From: Shimia biformata
GTDB lineage: Bacteria > Pseudomonadota > Alphaproteobacteria > Rhodobacterales > Rhodobacteraceae
Assembly: GCF_016888515.1 (NCBI RefSeq)
Contig: NZ_JAFEJK010000001.1
Coordinates: 2,832,777 to 2,896,776, forward strand
Direction: 5' to 3'
DNA: 64,000 nt
Made by a program: the position numbers and the translations under genes. The notes under the pieces are model-generated. The model had not been told where the DNA came from. It saw nothing but the letters and a program-made list of their open reading frames with translations, and searched no databases. Positions 26,619 to 35,089 of this stretch are shown here, in pieces; the first letter of the stretch is position 1, and each line of letters opens with the position of its first letter.

Positions 26619-27284
26619 GTGAAACGAAGCGACCGGCTTTATGCGCTGATCGAGGTTCTGAAGGACGGCAAACTGCACCGGGCCGAGGACATGGCGGCCC
26701 GGCTGGGCGTCTCGATCCGCACCATTTATCGCGATATGGACACGCTCGCCGCCAGCGGCATCCCGATCGAGGGCGAGCGCGGGCGCGGATACTCGGCTTT
26801 GGCCGCGATCACCCTGCCGCCCCTGAACTTGACCGAAACCGAGCTTGAGGCGCTGCATCTGGGTCTGGCGGCGGTCGGGCAGGCGCAGGATGATGCGTTG
26901 AAATCAGCCGCCCGCAGCCTGTCGGCCAAGATCGACGCGGTCCTGCCCGAGGATCGACACGGCGCGCCGAAAAGCTTTGGTTTCGCGGTCTATCCCTTTG
27001 CCGATGCCGCCAATGCGTTCCGGCACCTCACCACCCTGCGCGGCGCGATCCGCAACCGGCAAAAGCTGCGCCTTTGGCTGCAAGGCGGAGACGAAGTGAC
27101 CGTCCGGCCGCTCAAGCTTGATTACTGGGGACGGGTCTGGACCTGCCTTGTCTGGAGCGAGACCTCAGAGGATTTCGTCAGCCTGCGGGTCGATCAGATC
27201 GAAAACACCGCGCCGCTGCCCGGTCTGTTTGTCGATGAACCCGGAAAACGGCTGGAAGACTTCGAATCCCGCGCCAACACCTAG
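26619..27284 (+). CDS. WYL/YafY-type helix-turn-helix transcriptional regulator
   Basis: 221 residues. An N-terminal helix-turn-helix of the DeoR/YafY kind (SDRLYALIEVLKDGKLH, then VSIRTIYRDMDTLAASGIPI) is followed by a WYL-like ligand-sensing domain. The protein begins with a GTG at 26619 and has AGGAG 11 bases upstream; the longer open frame is rejected because its first 66 codons lack domain character. The effector and targets are unknown. It is divergent from tatABC, so tat control by this protein is possible but untested. Confidence 0.85.
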   Translation: MKRSDRLYALIEVLKDGKLHRAEDMAARLGVSIRTIYRDMDTLAASGIPIEGERGRGYSALAAITLPPLNLTETELEALHLGLAAVGQAQDDALKSAARSLSAKIDAVLPEDRHGAPKSFGFAVYPFADAANAFRHLTTLRGAIRNRQKLRLWLQGGDEVTVRPLKLDYWGRVWTCLVWSETSEDFVSLRVDQIENTAPLPGLFVDEPGKRLEDFESRANT

Positions 27285-27319
27285 AATTTTCAGGAAGCTT
27301 CCCAATTCTGCAAAATGGT

Positions 27320-28453
27320 CTAGGCAGTTTTGTCCTTGGCTGGGAACACGAAACAGCGGTCCCGACGGATGGTGACCCAGAACGGCGTGCCCTCTTTGGG
27401 CAAAAACACATTGGGCACGGTGGATTTCAGGACCGTGCCGTCATGTTCCATTTCCAACTCGACAAGGCTTTCGGTGCCCATGAACCGTGCCCGCCGCACC
27501 GTTCCGCGCGCCGCGCTGCCGTGGCTGATCGAGGGCGACGGCTGAAGCCCGCCCCGGTCGAAATCCAGATGCAAATGCTGCGGCCGGATCACGATCTCGA
27601 CGTCCGCGCCATCGGCCACCCCCGGTGTCAGGAACTGCCCGAACGGAGTTTCGGTCAGCGCGCCGTGGCTGGTGCCGCAGATGATGTTGATATCCGAAAA
27701 GAACCCCATCGCCTCGCGGTCGACGGGGGCGTTGTAGATGTTATAGGGCGCGCCCTGCTGGACGATCTTGCCATTGCGCATAAGTGCGATCTCGTCCGCC
27801 ATGCGCAGCGCCTCTTCCGGCTCATGCGTGACCAGCATGACGGCGGTGTCCTCTTCCTTCAGAAGCGCCAGCGTCTGATCGCGAATTTCATCGCGCAGCC
27901 GGTTGTCGAGACCCGAGAAAGGTTCATCCATCAACATGATACGCGGGCGCGGCGCAAGGGCGCGGGCCAGCGCGACGCGCTGCTGTTCGCCCCCTGACAG
28001 CACATAGGGAAAATCGTCGATGGCCCAGAGCAGCCCGACCTTCTCCAACAGTTCCTCAACCCGGGCGCGCTTGGTGACCTTGTCCGCCCCGGTCAGGCCA
28101 AAGGCAACGTTGTCGGCGACGCTGAGATGCGGAAACAGCGCAAAATCCTGGAACATCAGCCCGATCTGGCGGCGTTCGGGAGGGATGCGGAAGACCGTGT
28201 CGCAGATCAATTTGCCATCGACATAAATCTCGCCGGAATCCTGCATATCGACCCCGGCGATCATGCGCAGCGTCGTCGACTTGCCACAGCCAGAGGGCCC
28301 CAGAAGGCAGGTCACCTGCCCCGGCATGATCGTCAGCGACACGTCATCGACAACCATGCGGTTCCCGAACCGGCGCTTCAGGTTGCGAATCTCAAGACGG
28401 GGCGGGATGTCCTGCACGGGGGTCGGCCTCTTGACGTTTCCGATGAAAAACAT
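27320..28453 (-). CDS. ABC transporter ATP-binding protein (FbpC/PotA-like), orphan
   Basis: 377 residues. The ABC domain has Walker A GPSGCGKS, signature LSGGEQQR and Walker B IMLMDEP, followed by a C-terminal TOBE-like regulatory domain. This layout matches importers for iron, polyamines or similar solutes. No permease or binding-protein gene is nearby, so the substrate cannot be inferred. The ATG at 28453 is used, with a GTG 12 codons downstream as an alternative. Converges on the regulator gene. Confidence 0.85.
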   Translation of the reverse strand: MFFIGNVKRPTPVQDIPPRLEIRNLKRRFGNRMVVDDVSLTIMPGQVTCLLGPSGCGKSTTLRMIAGVDMQDSGEIYVDGKLICDTVFRIPPERRQIGLMFQDFALFPHLSVADNVAFGLTGADKVTKRARVEELLEKVGLLWAIDDFPYVLSGGEQQRVALARALAPRPRIMLMDEPFSGLDNRLRDEIRDQTLALLKEEDTAVMLVTHEPEEALRMADEIALMRNGKIVQQGAPYNIYNAPVDREAMGFFSDINIICGTSHGALTETPFGQFLTPGVADGADVEIVIRPQHLHLDFDRGGLQPSPSISHGSAARGTVRRARFMGTESLVELEMEHDGTVLKSTVPNVFLPKEGTPFWVTIRRDRCFVFPAKDKTA

Positions 28454-28523
28454 CGGGTTTTGCCGACCCTTACCAGCCGCCCCCGGAACGGGCAACCCTC
28501 AGCCCTGCCCCGCGTCGATCAGG

Positions 28524-29660
28524 TCAGTCGATCAGGTCGAATGTCTGCTCTGCCACGTCACGTCCGTTGACCTGCACCGTCAGCACATGCGGGCCGGGGT
28601 ACAAGGTGAAGGTCGAGGCATTGCCTTTCAGCGGGTGGCGCTTGGTCAGGGTCAGCGGCGCGCCGGGTCCGACCTGCCCCTGTTTCAGCTTGAACACCTT
28701 TTCCGATGGCCGTCCCGACGGGCGGTGAAACCGCAGCCGGTAGTCCACCAGAACCGGCGCCTTTTCTGTCGATGTCAATGTCATCGAAAACGACAGCGCA
28801 TCGCCAATGCGCGGCTGCCCGTCGATACGCAGCCCCTCGACCGAGACCGGCGCATCCGTCCGGTATCCCAGCAGCGACAAGGCCGCACTGTCCCCCTGTT
28901 TCACCAGCGTGCGCAGGCTGTGCCGGGTGATCCAGTCCAATTCCTTTTGCTCCTGCCGCGCCGCGCCCTGCCAGTCGGTCAATCGCGACGTCACCACATC
29001 CGGTGCGATCTTGGCGATATCGTTCATGTGATTGGCCACGGACCGGGTGACATAGCGCGTCGGGTCGGCGTGCAGCCGGTCGAGGAACCGCAATGGCACC
29101 AGTGGATCAAGGTCGATGTTCCTGGCCCATGGCAGTTTCGGCCGCGTGCCTTCGCTGACCAGCCGCCGGACATGGTAATTCTCATCCCCCGCCCATTGGT
29201 CAAGCCGCGCCAGCGTCTGCTCCGGCCAGCGGTTCAGGAAGGGGCGGATATAGAACTCCATCGAAAAGCGTTTCGTGGCGGCGTGGATCAGGTCCAGCGC
29301 ACGGTCGCGGTGGTGTTCAAGCCCGTGGCGCACGGCAAGGATGCCGGGGACAGCGTGGATGAAGCGCCCAAAATCGTCATCGCGCTTCTCGGGGTTCAGT
29401 ATCGGCGGCATCGCCGCGTCAAGCTGATCCGCCATCACGTTGAAATCAGGCGATAATTGCGCCTCGATACAATCCGCGATCCAGTCGAGCCGCTCCAGCA
29501 ACCCACGCGGTTCCAGCCCCGGCAGGACCGTGGCAAGGAAGGCATCGGCGTCAAACCCCGGCACCCCCGCGGCATATTCTGCCGCAAGGACGCCAAGGCT
29601 CTGGTCATTGAACAATTCGTCCTTCAGCGAAAAGCCCGTACCGTTGGTGTTGCGCGCCAT
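28524..29660 (-). CDS. AlkC-like DNA glycosylase (HEAT-like repeats plus Ig-like domain)
   Basis: 378 residues. The first 250 or so residues are helical repeats (LLERLDWIADCIEAQL, DPTRYVTRSVANHMNDIAK), and the last 100 form a beta domain (VDYRLRFHRPSGRPS, LTLTKRHPL, YPGPHVLTVQVNG). Helical repeats plus a C-terminal Ig-like domain are characteristic of AlkC, which removes 3-methyladenine and 3-methylcytosine from DNA. I see no other repair gene next to it. The gene follows an SDR gene by 7 bases, so it is probably the second gene of that operon. Confidence 0.78.
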   Translation of the reverse strand: MARNTNGTGFSLKDELFNDQSLGVLAAEYAAGVPGFDADAFLATVLPGLEPRGLLERLDWIADCIEAQLSPDFNVMADQLDAAMPPILNPEKRDDDFGRFIHAVPGILAVRHGLEHHRDRALDLIHAATKRFSMEFYIRPFLNRWPEQTLARLDQWAGDENYHVRRLVSEGTRPKLPWARNIDLDPLVPLRFLDRLHADPTRYVTRSVANHMNDIAKIAPDVVTSRLTDWQGAARQEQKELDWITRHSLRTLVKQGDSAALSLLGYRTDAPVSVEGLRIDGQPRIGDALSFSMTLTSTEKAPVLVDYRLRFHRPSGRPSEKVFKLKQGQVGPGAPLTLTKRHPLKGNASTFTLYPGPHVLTVQVNGRDVAEQTFDLID

Positions 29661-29667
29661 ATGCCGC

Positions 29668-30447
29668 TTACATCGTCGTGTTCACGGCGCCGCCATCCAG
29701 AAGGATGTTCTGCCCGACCATAAAACCCGCATACTGGCTGCACATGAAGGCGCAGGTCTGGCCGAACTCTTGCCGGGTGCCATAGCGCCGCGCCGGGATC
29801 GTCTGTTCGCGCTGCGCCTTGGCCTCGTCAAGCGAGATACCACCCGCCGCCGCCGCGCCCTTGTCCAGCGCATCGGCGCGGTCGGTGGCATGGATGCCCG
29901 GTTGCAGGTTGTTGATGGTGACGCCATGCGGAGCGACCTGCCTTGAGGTGCCCGCGACATAGCCCGTCAGCCCCGCGCGGGCCGAGTTCGACAGGCCCAG
30001 AACCGGGATCGGCGACTTGACCGACACGGATGTAATATTGACCACCCGGCCCCAGCCCCTGTCCATCATGCCCGGCAGCAGCGCTTTCATCAGCGCAATC
30101 GGCGCCAGCATATTGGCGTCCAAGGCCTTGATGAAATCCTCGCGGTCCCAGTCGGTCCACATGCCCGGAGGCGGGCCGCCCGCGTTGGTGACAAGGATGT
30201 CGACGCCCTGTGCCGCGTCCAGAACCGCCTTTTGTCCGTCCGGCGTTGCGACATCCGCCGCCACGGTCACCACGTCGACGCCGAAACTGTCGCGGATATC
30301 CTGTGCCGACGCCTCAAGCGCTTCGGCCCCGCGCGCGTTCATCACCAGATCGACGCCGGCCTCGGCCAATGCCTCGGCGCAGCCCAGCCCCAACCCCTTT
30401 GACGAAGCGCATACCAGCGCGCGTTTTCCCTTGATGCCCAGATCCAT
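29668..30447 (-). CDS. SDR family protein with a divergent active site
   Basis: 259 residues. The N-terminus has the cofactor loop CASSKGLGLG and a NAGG segment. The expected catalytic serine is present (VVNITSVS), but the YxxxK motif is replaced by LSNSA. This is seen in a divergent branch of SDR proteins resembling 3-oxoacyl-ACP reductases, so the reaction cannot be assumed. The ATG at 30447 follows AGGGAA; the upstream 13 codons are rejected. alkC follows 7 bases later. Confidence 0.8.
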   Translation of the reverse strand: MDLGIKGKRALVCASSKGLGLGCAEALAEAGVDLVMNARGAEALEASAQDIRDSFGVDVVTVAADVATPDGQKAVLDAAQGVDILVTNAGGPPPGMWTDWDREDFIKALDANMLAPIALMKALLPGMMDRGWGRVVNITSVSVKSPIPVLGLSNSARAGLTGYVAGTSRQVAPHGVTINNLQPGIHATDRADALDKGAAAAGGISLDEAKAQREQTIPARRYGTRQEFGQTCAFMCSQYAGFMVGQNILLDGGAVNTTM

Positions 30448-30586
30448 TGTGTTTTCCCTGTTCCATAAGCCACTCAAGATTCCCAAACAGGACTCAAGCC
30501 AGTAAAATGCCGATCAGCCGACCCCGTGATGCCACATTCGCGCGTCAAGAAGGGCGCGCCCCATAAAGCCAAGGACCTACCCCAAG

Positions 30587-31609
30587 ATGCAAGACGCTCC
30601 GCATCAACCGTCGCTGCCGACACAAAGTTTGCCCGTGTACCATGCGGAAGATTTCCGCGTCGTCAATGGGGCCAACCTTGGCGATGGCCTGTCCTTTGCC
30701 GCCGAACTGGTGCCGGATGACGTCTATGAGCTGGCACATTCGGCCCGGGTGGAGCGGCTTGTCGCCAGCGTCGGCGAGGGAGGCGCCCTCTCGGTAGCAC
30801 CCAAGTCACGGATCGGTACGCCCGGTGCGGTGCTGCATGCCGACTGCGTCGTGACGCTGATGCCACCGAACGGCACCACGATCGAGATCCTCGTACTGGT
30901 CGAGGTCGACGGCGACGGCCATGTCGCCCAGATCTTTGCCGTGCCTCTGGCCCCGCTCAGCGCCAAGACGCCCTATTCGCTTGTCGGTGTGTCCACCAAG
31001 GACGCCCGCCGCAAACTGGCGATGCTGGCCTGTGTCAGCTTCACACGCGGTACACGCATCACCTCGGCCACCGGAGAACAGATCCCGGTTGAAGAATTGC
31101 AGGTCGGCGACCGTGTCCTGACCCGCGATGACGGCCCGCAGGAAATCCGCTGGATCGGTCACAACACCGTCCGCGCCTATGGAGAGTTCGCGCCGATTGT
31201 CATCACCAAGGATACGCTGAACAACGCCCATGACCTGATCGTCAGCCCCGACCACCGCCTGTTCATCTACCAGCGCCACGACAAGATCGGCGCGGGCCGC
31301 GCCGAGCTTCTGGTCAAGGCGCGCCATCTTGTGAACGGCGACACGGTGCATGTGCAGGAAGGCGGGTTCGTCGAGTATTATCAGCTCTTGTTCGACCGAC
31401 ATCAGATCATCTTTGCCGAAGGTATTTCGGCCGAAACCATGATGGTTGACACCCGCACCCGTCCCGTCCTGCCCGGTGACCTAGAGGACCAGGTCGCCCC
31501 ATCGGAACGGTCGGGCCTGTCGTCAAGCGCCCGCGCGCTGGATGTGCATGAGGACCTGTTGAAACATCCCGACATCGCCGCCCTTCTGCGGCGTGCCTCC
31601 TCGCGCTGA
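30587..31609 (+). CDS. Hint-domain protein
   Basis: 340 residues. A variable N-terminal region (1-145) precedes a Hint (hedgehog/intein) domain beginning at Cys149 (ACVSFTRGTRI), with the VEELQVGDRVLTRDDG segment and a DLIVSPDHRLF block around residues 216-226 that corresponds to the conserved His motif. Hint domains of this kind can cleave or modify the preceding segment by thioester chemistry. RTX repeats, often attached to such proteins in roseobacters, are absent. AAGGA lies about 10 bases before the ATG. Role unknown. Confidence 0.82.
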   Translation: MQDAPHQPSLPTQSLPVYHAEDFRVVNGANLGDGLSFAAELVPDDVYELAHSARVERLVASVGEGGALSVAPKSRIGTPGAVLHADCVVTLMPPNGTTIEILVLVEVDGDGHVAQIFAVPLAPLSAKTPYSLVGVSTKDARRKLAMLACVSFTRGTRITSATGEQIPVEELQVGDRVLTRDDGPQEIRWIGHNTVRAYGEFAPIVITKDTLNNAHDLIVSPDHRLFIYQRHDKIGAGRAELLVKARHLVNGDTVHVQEGGFVEYYQLLFDRHQIIFAEGISAETMMVDTRTRPVLPGDLEDQVAPSERSGLSSSARALDVHEDLLKHPDIAALLRRASSR

Positions 31610-31614
31610 TCCTC

Positions 31615-31643
31615 TTGCTCTGATCCCGCGCCACGGATATACG
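31615..31643 (+). promoter_or_regulatory. Candidate prfC promoter; start codon at the predicted +1
   Basis: TTGCTC (31615-31620), a 17-base spacer, TATACG (31638-31643), then 7 bases to the ATG at 31651. No ribosome site is visible. Confidence 0.4.
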
Positions 31644-31650
31644 CCCGGCC

Positions 31651-33258
31651 ATGTTGGACACGAGCACAAACCGCCCCGCCCTGCCGCCTGAAATCGCGCG
31701 CCGCCGGACTTTTGCGATCATTTCGCACCCGGACGCGGGGAAGACCACGCTGACCGAGAAATTCCTTCTGTTTGGCGGCGCCATCCAGATGGCTGGACAG
31801 GTGCGCGCCAAAGGCGAGGCCCGGCGCACGCGCTCGGACTTCATGCAGATGGAAAAGGACCGGGGCATTTCGGTCTCGGCCTCGGCCATGTCCTTTGATT
31901 TCGGCGAGTTTCGCTTCAACCTTGTCGACACGCCCGGCCACAGCGATTTTTCCGAAGACACCTATCGCACGCTGACCGCGGTGGACGCCGCCGTCATGGT
32001 GATCGACGGCGCGAAAGGCGTGGAAAGTCAGACCCAGAAACTGTTCGAGGTCTGCCGCCTGCGCGATCTGCCGATCCTGACCTTCTGTAACAAGATGGAC
32101 CGCGAAAGCCGCGACACGTTCGACATCATCGACGAGATCCAGGAAAACCTTGCCATCGACGTGACGCCCGCAAGCTGGCCCATCGGCATGGGCCGCGAAT
32201 TCCTGGGCTGTTATGACCTCTTGCGCGACCGGCTGGAACTGATGGACCGCGCCGACCGCAACGTGGTCGCCGAGACCATCGCCATCGACGGTCTGGACGA
32301 TCCGAAACTGGCCGAACACGTGCCCGCACATCTGTTGGAGAAACTGGTCGAAGAGGTCGAGATGGCGCGCGAACTTTTGCCCGCTCTTGACCCGCAATCG
32401 GTGCTTGAGGGGCATATGACCCCGATCTGGTTCGGCTCTGCGATCAACTCGTTCGGGGTCAAGGAACTGATGAACGGAATCGGCAAATTCGGCCCCGAGC
32501 CGCAACCACAAAGCGCCGAACCGCGACAGATTTCTCCCGACGAAACAAAGGTTTCCGGCTTTGTCTTCAAGGTTCAGGCGAACATGGACCCCAAGCACCG
32601 CGACCGGGTCGCCTTTGTCCGCCTGGCCTCGGGCCATTTCAAGCGCGGGATGAAGCTGACCCATGTGCGCTCGAAAAAGCCAATGGCGATCTCGAACCCG
32701 GTTCTGTTCCTTGCCTCGGACCGCGAACTGGCCGAAGAAGGCTGGGCCGGCGACATCATCGGCATCCCGAACCACGGACAGCTGCGCATCGGCGACACGC
32801 TGACAGAAGGCGAGGCGCTGCGCGTCACCGGCATTCCGTCCTTCGCGCCGGAACTGTTGCAGGGCGTGCGCGCCGGGGACCCGCTCAAGGCCAAGCACCT
32901 CGAAAAGGCGCTGATGCAATTTGCCGAGGAAGGGGCCGCCAAGGTCTTCAAGCCGATGATCGGCTCGGGCTTTATCGTCGGCGTCGTCGGCGCGCTGCAA
33001 TTCGAGGTTCTGGCCAGCCGGATCGAAATGGAATACGGCCTGCCGGTGCGGTTCGAACAATCCCAGTTCACCTCGGCCCGCTGGGTGAACGGCGACCGTC
33101 AAGCCGTTGAAAAATTTTCCCAATCCAACAAGCAGCACATCAGCTATGACCACGATGGCGACGTCGTTTACCTGACCCGTCTGCAGTGGGATATCGACCG
33201 GGTCGAGCGCGATTACCCGGACATCAAGCTGACCGCGACCAAGGAAATGATGGTCTGA
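31651..33258 (+). CDS. prfC: Peptide chain release factor 3
   Basis: 535 residues. The translational GTPase carries the P-loop SHPDAGKTTLTEK, the switch segment RGISVSASAM, DTPGHSDF and NKMD, then domains II and III. RF3 uses GTP to recycle RF1 and RF2 after termination. The length is normal. The ATG at 31651 lacks a Shine-Dalgarno sequence and lies directly behind a promoter-like element. Confidence 0.97.
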   Translation: MLDTSTNRPALPPEIARRRTFAIISHPDAGKTTLTEKFLLFGGAIQMAGQVRAKGEARRTRSDFMQMEKDRGISVSASAMSFDFGEFRFNLVDTPGHSDFSEDTYRTLTAVDAAVMVIDGAKGVESQTQKLFEVCRLRDLPILTFCNKMDRESRDTFDIIDEIQENLAIDVTPASWPIGMGREFLGCYDLLRDRLELMDRADRNVVAETIAIDGLDDPKLAEHVPAHLLEKLVEEVEMARELLPALDPQSVLEGHMTPIWFGSAINSFGVKELMNGIGKFGPEPQPQSAEPRQISPDETKVSGFVFKVQANMDPKHRDRVAFVRLASGHFKRGMKLTHVRSKKPMAISNPVLFLASDRELAEEGWAGDIIGIPNHGQLRIGDTLTEGEALRVTGIPSFAPELLQGVRAGDPLKAKHLEKALMQFAEEGAAKVFKPMIGSGFIVGVVGALQFEVLASRIEMEYGLPVRFEQSQFTSARWVNGDRQAVEKFSQSNKQHISYDHDGDVVYLTRLQWDIDRVERDYPDIKLTATKEMMV

Positions 33259-33269
33259 GCCTCAACCGG

Positions 33270-33300
33270 CAATTGCACCGCGAAAACACCCGTGCAATTG
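33270..33300 (+). promoter_or_regulatory. Palindrome overlapping a candidate promoter
   Basis: A perfect 9-bp inverted repeat (33270-33278 and 33292-33300) with a 13-base spacer. The TTGCAC inside the left arm, a 17-base gap and AATTGT starting at 33296 give a promoter-like pair; 6 bases then lead to the ATG at 33308. The repeat overlaps both hexamers, as an operator would, and there is no T tract, so a terminator is less likely. It may also form a hairpin after prfC. Confidence 0.45.
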
Positions 33301-33307
33301 TCACCGC

Positions 33308-34069
33308 ATGAGTGCGCAAGACGAAACCTATCCCGGCGGATTTAATGCCCTTTGGGACCGCTATAACTCTCGCCGGGAAGGGTTTGAATTCTATAGGGAA
33401 TCGCTTCCCGACCTCGACACGCCGCTGGAACCGCTGACGCGGCGCATTGTGCCCGAGGCGGCGACCGCGCGGCGCGAGGGCGAGCCGAAGAAAATGGCCT
33501 CGTGGACGCGCAAGCGGCGCGAGATCGCCAAGGAGTTCGTCGGCAATTCCGAACTCGCCTATCTGAACGCGATGCTGATCGCCAACCTACGGCGCGAGAC
33601 CTTCCCCGTCGATGCCCCCGCCCTTTTCGTGCGCCTCTGGGCCGAGCAGTCGCCGCACCTGATCGAGGCGCTTGATCTTCGCTGGAAAGTGTCGTCGATC
33701 ATGACATTTGCCGACCACGGCGCGACCGATATTCAGCGGCAGGTCGGTCAGGCCCTGCGGATGCTGTTCGGCCTGATGAAGCTTTATGAATGGGAACGCA
33801 TGCGCAGCGGCAAGACCGCCGACCAGCAATGGCCCTATGACACCCGCCAAACGGCCCCGCTGCCGCTGGAGATGGAGCAGTATTCGCTGAAATCGGGTGG
33901 TTTGGATGTCAACCTGCTGGCCCCGGTCTGGCAATTGGCGAAACAGGACGTGATCATCGCGCCGCTGACCGATCACCTGCTGGACAGCCTGAACCGGGAA
34001 CCGGGGGGTCTGTTCCGGCGACTGAAACTGATGCGCGAGGACCGCGCCCGTGACAAGGGTGAGGCGTGA
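33308..34069 (+). CDS. Unknown cytoplasmic protein preceding a glycosyltransferase
   Basis: 253 residues, mainly helical, with no signal peptide or membrane segment. Basic patches include RRIVPEAATARREG and KKMASWTRKRRE; the central helices SELAYLNAMLIANLRRETF and AEQSPHLIEALDLRWKVSS look well conserved in pattern. I do not recognise a family. The gene has no ribosome site; its ATG sits behind the palindromic promoter. Its stop overlaps the start of the glycosyltransferase gene (TGATG), so the two are a coupled unit. A role in surface polysaccharide or cell-envelope chemistry is only an inference from the neighbour. Confidence 0.65.
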   Translation: MSAQDETYPGGFNALWDRYNSRREGFEFYRESLPDLDTPLEPLTRRIVPEAATARREGEPKKMASWTRKRREIAKEFVGNSELAYLNAMLIANLRRETFPVDAPALFVRLWAEQSPHLIEALDLRWKVSSIMTFADHGATDIQRQVGQALRMLFGLMKLYEWERMRSGKTADQQWPYDTRQTAPLPLEMEQYSLKSGGLDVNLLAPVWQLAKQDVIIAPLTDHLLDSLNREPGGLFRRLKLMREDRARDKGEA

Positions 34070-35022
34070 TGCGCTGGGGCGTGGTGTCGACAATCAAGGC
34101 CGATGTCGAAGATATCCTACGCTTCGCCGCCTATCACCTCGACCTTGGGGCCGCGCATATCCGCATCTATCTGGATGAGCGCAATGATGATGCTCAGGCT
34201 GCGCTGTCGGCCCATCCGCGCGTCTCGGTCATCCGCACCGATCAGGCCTATTGGCAGGGGTTGCGCGGCAAGCGCCCGGCCAAGCACCAGGTTCGCCAGG
34301 GTGCCAACATGGGTCATGCCTATGCCTCGCTTCAGGGGCTCGACTGGCTGTGTCACATCGACGTGGACGAGTTTCTGGCCCCGGAAACCACGGTGGACGA
34401 CGCGCTGTCCGCCCTGCCCGGTGACCGCTGGGTCGCCCGTATGCGCCCGGCCGAGGCGCTGGCCCCCGACCCCGCTGCGCCCCCTGCCCCCGGCGAGACC
34501 CTGTTCAAGGGCTATGTCCCCCCGAATGGCAAGCGGCTGGACACCGTGCAGGCGCTTTACCCGACTTTCGGAACCTACGTGAAAGGCGGGTTTCTCAGCC
34601 ATGTTGCCGGCAAATACTTCGTGCGCACCGGGCTGACCGACTGCACCTTCCGTATCCACAATGTCTTTCAGGGTGACACCGAAAACCCCAATCAATGCGA
34701 ATTGCCCTCCGTCACCCTGTTGCACATGCACATGACAAGCTGGGACCACTGGCTGCGCCACTACCGCTATCGTCACGACAAGGGGTCCTATCGCGCCGAG
34801 CTGAAATCCGCCGTGCCGGAAACGGCCGGAGGGCTGTCACTGCATGATCTTTTTGCGATGCTCGAAACGGAAGAGGGCGAAGCCGGGCTGCGGGCCTTTT
34901 TCGACGAGGTCTGTGTCGCCAGCCCCGGATTGATCGCGCGACTCGACTCGCGCGGGCTGCTGGTCCGGCATTCTTTGCACTTGGATGAAAAGCGCGCAAA
35001 ACAATTTCCCGAAATCCGCTGA
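34069..35022 (+). CDS. Glycosyltransferase family 2-like protein
   Basis: 317 residues. An N-terminal GT-A fold is suggested by the opening GVVSTIKADVEDILRFAAYHL and the DVDEF metal motif; the C-terminal half has conserved Trp/His patches (HMHMTSWDHWLRHYRYRH). It resembles the Glyco_tranf_2_4 group common in roseobacters. It probably uses a nucleotide sugar to modify an envelope glycan, but donor and acceptor are unknown. The ATG at 34069 overlaps the upstream stop and is preceded by GTGAGG; a GTG one codon earlier is possible. Confidence 0.8.
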   Translation: MRWGVVSTIKADVEDILRFAAYHLDLGAAHIRIYLDERNDDAQAALSAHPRVSVIRTDQAYWQGLRGKRPAKHQVRQGANMGHAYASLQGLDWLCHIDVDEFLAPETTVDDALSALPGDRWVARMRPAEALAPDPAAPPAPGETLFKGYVPPNGKRLDTVQALYPTFGTYVKGGFLSHVAGKYFVRTGLTDCTFRIHNVFQGDTENPNQCELPSVTLLHMHMTSWDHWLRHYRYRHDKGSYRAELKSAVPETAGGLSLHDLFAMLETEEGEAGLRAFFDEVCVASPGLIARLDSRGLLVRHSLHLDEKRAKQFPEIR

Positions 35023-35089
35023 ATTGGTCGGAAATCGGCAACAATTGGCGGGTGAACACCCCGGTCAATGGTGGAAAACCCTGAATTCA

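Noticed and set aside
33270-33300. Intrinsic terminator of prfC
   Set aside because: The palindrome has no T run behind it and overlaps a promoter-like pair, so an operator is the better reading.
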